A stretch of DNA of 5,868 nucleotides, taken from the NCBI GenBank assembly GCA_002430605.1, contig DJBY01000069.1, forward strand, positions 28,590 through 34,457, given 5' to 3'. Origin of the DNA: Opitutia bacterium UBA5964 (GTDB lineage: Bacteria > Verrucomicrobiota > Verrucomicrobiia > Opitutales > Coraliomargaritaceae). This document shows positions 5,127 through 5,868 of this stretch, piece by piece; positions within the stretch are counted from its first letter, which is position 1; each line of letters begins with the position of its first letter. The translations under genes and the position numbers were made by a program. The notes under the pieces are model-generated. The model was not told the origin of the DNA, did no database searches, and was given only the letters and a program-made list of their open reading frames with translations.

Positions 5127-5868
5127 ATGGCACACGTAGTTTGGTTCAAGCGAGATCTGAGAATTGCCGACCACCAGGCATTCAGCGAAGCGGCTCGCCA
5201 CGGCCCGATAGTGCCGCTGTATATCTTGGAGCCCGAGCTCTGGCAACAACCCGACCTCAGTCATCGCCACTATTGCTTTCTCAATGATAGCCTCGCCGAA
5301 CTCAATGCACAGCTGATTGAGCACTACGGCATCCCACTGGTGGTTCGCTGTGGCAACGCCAGCGATATTCTGCAGGCCCTGCACGACGAACACTCGATCG
5401 AAGCACTCTGGTCGCATCAGGAAACTTGGAACGACTGGACTTACCGTAGAGATCAGAGCGTTCAACGATGGGCACGCCAGCAGAACATTCCATGGCATCA
5501 ACCGCGGCAATTTGCAGTGGTTCGCGGGCGGCACAATCGAGATGGCTGGAGTCGTCAATGGCAAGCGCTGATGAACCAAGTCTGCCTCGACGCGCCACAG
5601 ACATTACAGTCAGTCACCACGACTTCAGAATCGATGCCTTCGGCCAGCGACTTGAACCTACACCCGACGCTCCAGCAAGCCACTCAGCCCGGCGGCCGCA
5701 GCCATGCACTTGCGCTGCTCGAAAGTTTCCTGCATACGCGCGGCGAATATTACAGCAGTGAAATGTCTTCGCCCGTGACTGCCTTTGACAGTTGTTCGCG
5801 ACTCTCCGCCCACATCGCGTTCGGCACCCTTTCATTGCGCGAAATTGTTGACGCCTGCCAACAACGCA
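5127..5868 (+). CDS. Second photolyase/cryptochrome, FAD-only type, partial (3' end outside)
   Basis: The frame opens with ATG at 5127 and runs uninterrupted past the window end, giving 247 residues of a protein that is usually about 450-500 long. The N-terminal photolyase (antenna-binding, Rossmann-like) domain starts MAHVVWFKRDLRIADHQAF, the classic photolyase opening. It continues with IVPLYILEPELW (28-39), IEALWSHQETWNDWTYRRD (91-109) and a variable linker rich in Gln, Ser and Thr around 150-188. The FAD-binding helical domain begins with GGRSHALALLESFL (189-202), MSSP (213-216) and CSRLSAHIAFGTLSLRE (223-239), corresponding to the FAD-phosphate-binding TSRLSP region of E. coli photolyase. 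The catalytic FAD pocket and tryptophan chain lie outside the window. It starts 17 bases after the FeS-BCP stop and is surely co-transcribed with it. No clear Shine-Dalgarno sequence. CPD photolyase is the likeliest role, but a cryptochrome role cannot be excluded from this part. Confidence 0.9.
   Translation, partial: MAHVVWFKRDLRIADHQAFSEAARHGPIVPLYILEPELWQQPDLSHRHYCFLNDSLAELNAQLIEHYGIPLVVRCGNASDILQALHDEHSIEALWSHQETWNDWTYRRDQSVQRWARQQNIPWHQPRQFAVVRGRHNRDGWSRQWQALMNQVCLDAPQTLQSVTTTSESMPSASDLNLHPTLQQATQPGGRSHALALLESFLHTRGEYYSSEMSSPVTAFDSCSRLSAHIAFGTLSLREIVDACQQR

Noticed and set aside
5010..5604. Minus-strand frames of 100-189 codons opposite the photolyase junction
   Set aside because: They run antisense to the end of the FeS-BCP gene and the beginning of the second photolyase, both strongly identified by motif. 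No family features.

Overview
This window carries six recognisable protein-coding genes and several short non-coding or doubtful stretches. Base composition is close to even, codon use looks similar throughout, and no transposase, integrase, CRISPR array, tRNA or rRNA was seen. The gene set is chromosomal housekeeping plus UV-damage repair in a free-living, light-exposed, probably aquatic bacterium. The taxon cannot be fixed from the sequence alone. The RsmH variant with its N-terminal extension and the unknown 171-residue protein recall sequences I associate with Opitutae-type Verrucomicrobiota, but a gammaproteobacterium is also possible. This is inference from memory. Clear Shine-Dalgarno sequences are rare at the start codons.

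Layout, left to right. (1) 7-372, minus: a complete SpoIIAA-like (STAS-related) protein. Its promoter lies so close to the start codon that the mRNA is probably leaderless. (2) 373-569: a divergent intergenic region with promoters facing both ways. (3) 570-1085, plus: a protein of unknown function. (4) 1177-2031, plus: a membrane-anchored glycerophosphodiester phosphodiesterase with an unclear start codon. (5) 2032-2271: a convergent gap with a hairpin, a possible 34-codon small ORF, and a coding-looking minus-strand fragment. (6) 2272-3330, minus: an RsmH-type 16S rRNA methyltransferase outside the usual cell-wall/division cluster. (7) 3331-3567: a divergent control region. (8) 3568-5109, plus: an iron-sulfur bacterial cryptochrome/photolyase (FeS-BCP, PhrB-type, probably a (6-4) photolyase). 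(9) 5127 to the window end, plus: the first 247 residues of a second, FAD-only type photolyase/cryptochrome.

Functional reading. The right-hand third is a photoreactivation cassette: two photolyases of different classes, 17 bases apart and probably co-transcribed. Together they may cover both major UV lesions, (6-4) photoproducts and cyclobutane dimers. The left part (SpoIIAA-like, unknown, GDPD) has no obvious link to DNA repair. I see no convincing evidence of an entirely new multi-gene system. The most notable points are the likely leaderless transcript, the extended RsmH, the two-class photolyase pair, the missing conventional start of the GDPD gene, and the unexplained coding-like remnant next to rsmH.
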